A stretch of 5,712 bases of DNA from Candidatus Poseidoniaceae archaeon (lineage in GTDB: Archaea; Thermoplasmatota; Poseidoniia; Poseidoniales; Poseidoniaceae): assembly GCA_022425185.1 (NCBI GenBank), contig JAKMFY010000008.1, forward strand, positions 1 to 5,712, written 5' to 3'. Position 1 is the first letter of the stretch; every line of letters starts with the position of its first letter. The position numbers were made by a program, and so were the translations under genes. Below are positions 4,662 to 5,712 of the stretch, piece after piece. The notes beneath the pieces were generated by a model. The model was not told the origin of the DNA, ran no database searches, and saw only the letters and a list, made by a program, of their open reading frames with translations.

Positions 4662-5712
4662 CTATTGTGTGATTTTCATGTGGAAATGGTGAACACCTTT
4701 CTCATGAGTTGCCGAGTATCTTCCACGATGATAAAGTTTGGATTGGAGTCCACGCATGCATCCTTCAACAACCGTTTGATCTTGAAGCTCAACCTTATCG
4801 AGAAGAGCACCCGCTCCTTTGTTCAAGAGTTCAGGATTTCGAACATAACTTTTGAACAGAACAGTAGTAGTATTCACACTCTTTGGAACAATAATATTCA
4901 TGGAAACCCCCCAGGGATAAATGTTCATCATCATGTTCGGATAAATCCACCAATAATAGGCTGCAATACGTTTTCCAGCATCAATAGAACCGTCAGGGAT
5001 ATCAAAACAGACATCATCTTCATTTGCCATTCCAACCTGTAAGATTGCATTCTCAAAGCATTCTGTAGAATATCCATCGTTGGCTAAAGCGTCGTTTAGT
5101 TCTGGATGAACAAACGGAATATGAAAACCTTCCAGATAATTGTCAACATAGAGAATCCAATTTGCGTTAATGTCCCATTTACGATCCTTAGAGACATCAT
5201 GTTGGAGATTCAAATCTTTCAACCACCTGTCCATTCGTTGTTCAATTGGCTTCAGCATTGTTTCTAATTTCAAAGAAGAATTAAGAGTTGTAAATTCAAA
5301 CCCAAACCATTCTTTGAGTTCTAAAGAAGGTAGATCATCAGATGGAGATGGAAAGTTTTCGACATTCTCGAATCCAGGCATATGTTTCAGTTCTCCATTT
5401 CTATGAAATGTTCTTCCATGATATGGACATTGAATCGATTTTCCATCCTTTTTTTCTTGACACAAGAGCATTCCTCGATGTGTACACACATTTGAGAGAA
5501 GATGTTTTTCAGAATCATGATTTGTTCGAAGAAGTGGTTGCTTCAAAAGCGATTCAAGATGTGGAACTGGAGTCATTCCGGATGTAAATTCACTTTCATG
5601 GCCAACGAATTGTAGACTTTGACGAAGTCTTTCCATCTGCTTTGAGAAGTGCTCTTCGCTGGTATAAAATTTGGATGGCAGAGTCTCCGCTTTGCGGATA
5701 TCGGTATCGATA
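4662..5712 (-). CDS. Rieske non-haem iron oxygenase, alpha subunit (N-terminus cut by window edge)
   Basis: This is the oxygenase component of a ring-hydroxylating-type Rieske system, which uses O2 and electrons from a partner reductase to hydroxylate or demethylate a small organic molecule in the cytoplasm. Counting from the Met at 5634-5636, C51-x-H53 and C70-x2-H73 hold the [2Fe-2S] cluster, with the usual 16-residue spacing. N159-W160 then D165-N-Y-L-E169-G-F-H172-x4-H177 is the mononuclear iron site; D286 (L-Q-D-Q-T-V-V-E) is the likely third ligand and E169 the likely bridging acid. The C-terminal half has the family's Y-P-N-x-x-x-N-x-Y-P-W-G stretch and ends G-x-H-H-F-H. The frame stays open to the right edge: 25 more residues, including A-E-T-L-P-S-K-F-Y-T, match the standard family N-terminus, so 5636 is an internal Met and the true start lies beyond 5712. 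The visible part is 349 residues. Substrates could be aromatic or quaternary-amine (choline, carnitine, betaine) compounds; which one is not decidable. It converges on the esterase with a 24-base gap. Confidence 0.9.
   Translation of the reverse strand, partial: IDTDIRKAETLPSKFYTSEEHFSKQMERLRQSLQFVGHESEFTSGMTPVPHLESLLKQPLLRTNHDSEKHLLSNVCTHRGMLLCQEKKDGKSIQCPYHGRTFHRNGELKHMPGFENVENFPSPSDDLPSLELKEWFGFEFTTLNSSLKLETMLKPIEQRMDRWLKDLNLQHDVSKDRKWDINANWILYVDNYLEGFHIPFVHPELNDALANDGYSTECFENAILQVGMANEDDVCFDIPDGSIDAGKRIAAYYWWIYPNMMMNIYPWGVSMNIIVPKSVNTTTVLFKSYVRNPELLNKGAGALLDKVELQDQTVVEGCMRGLQSKLYHRGRYSATHEKGVHHFHMKITQ

Noticed and set aside
4665..5587. Several + strand frames of 78-125 codons across the oxygenase
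   Set aside because: All lie opposite the Rieske gene, whose cluster and iron ligands show that the - strand is coding.

Overview
The window (about 42% GC by eye) holds six protein genes and no RNA gene, mobile element or CRISPR array. It most resembles a genome fragment from a planktonic archaeon, with the Marine Group II / Poseidoniales type the best guess. Three things point that way. TATA-like boxes lie about 25 bases upstream of two start codons that have no Shine-Dalgarno sequence, as expected for leaderless archaeal transcripts. There is a very large acidic surface protein with a thrombospondin type 3 (TSP3) repeat stalk and a C-terminal membrane anchor. Genes are tightly packed with gaps of a few bases. 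The assignment is an inference from style; a marine bacterium is not excluded.

Left part (1-1593, + strand): a three-gene cassette of small integral membrane proteins of 145, 232 and 138 residues, separated by 2 and 1 bases and surely co-transcribed. The first and third proteins look like paralogs: both start M-D and carry an I-L-x-P-K motif before the first membrane helix, have four predicted helices and are of similar size. The middle one is longer but shares some spacing landmarks. Their function is not recognised.

Middle (1598-2054): a single-domain cupin on the - strand, convergent with the membrane cassette, followed by a 97-base divergent intergenic region. That region holds a nearly symmetric TATA element and an interrupted hairpin that reaches into the cupin ribosome binding site.

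Centre (2055-4637, + strand): an 860-residue secreted, membrane-anchored enzyme. In order it has a signal peptide, an N-terminal beta-rich module, a SASA/CE6-type carbohydrate acetylesterase domain with the catalytic blocks visible, six TSP3-like calcium-binding repeats (the last four exact 36-residue tandem units), a Thr/Glu-rich linker, one membrane helix and a short basic tail. It probably removes acetyl groups from polysaccharide or glycoconjugate outside the cell.

Right part (4662-5712, - strand): the alpha (oxygenase) subunit of a Rieske non-haem iron oxygenase, convergent with the esterase. Its reading frame stays open through the right edge, and the extra 25 residues match the usual family N-terminus, so the gene is cut by the window.

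No obvious single pathway joins the six genes. The most notable element is the tethered acetylesterase; the membrane-protein cassette is the part with least known function.
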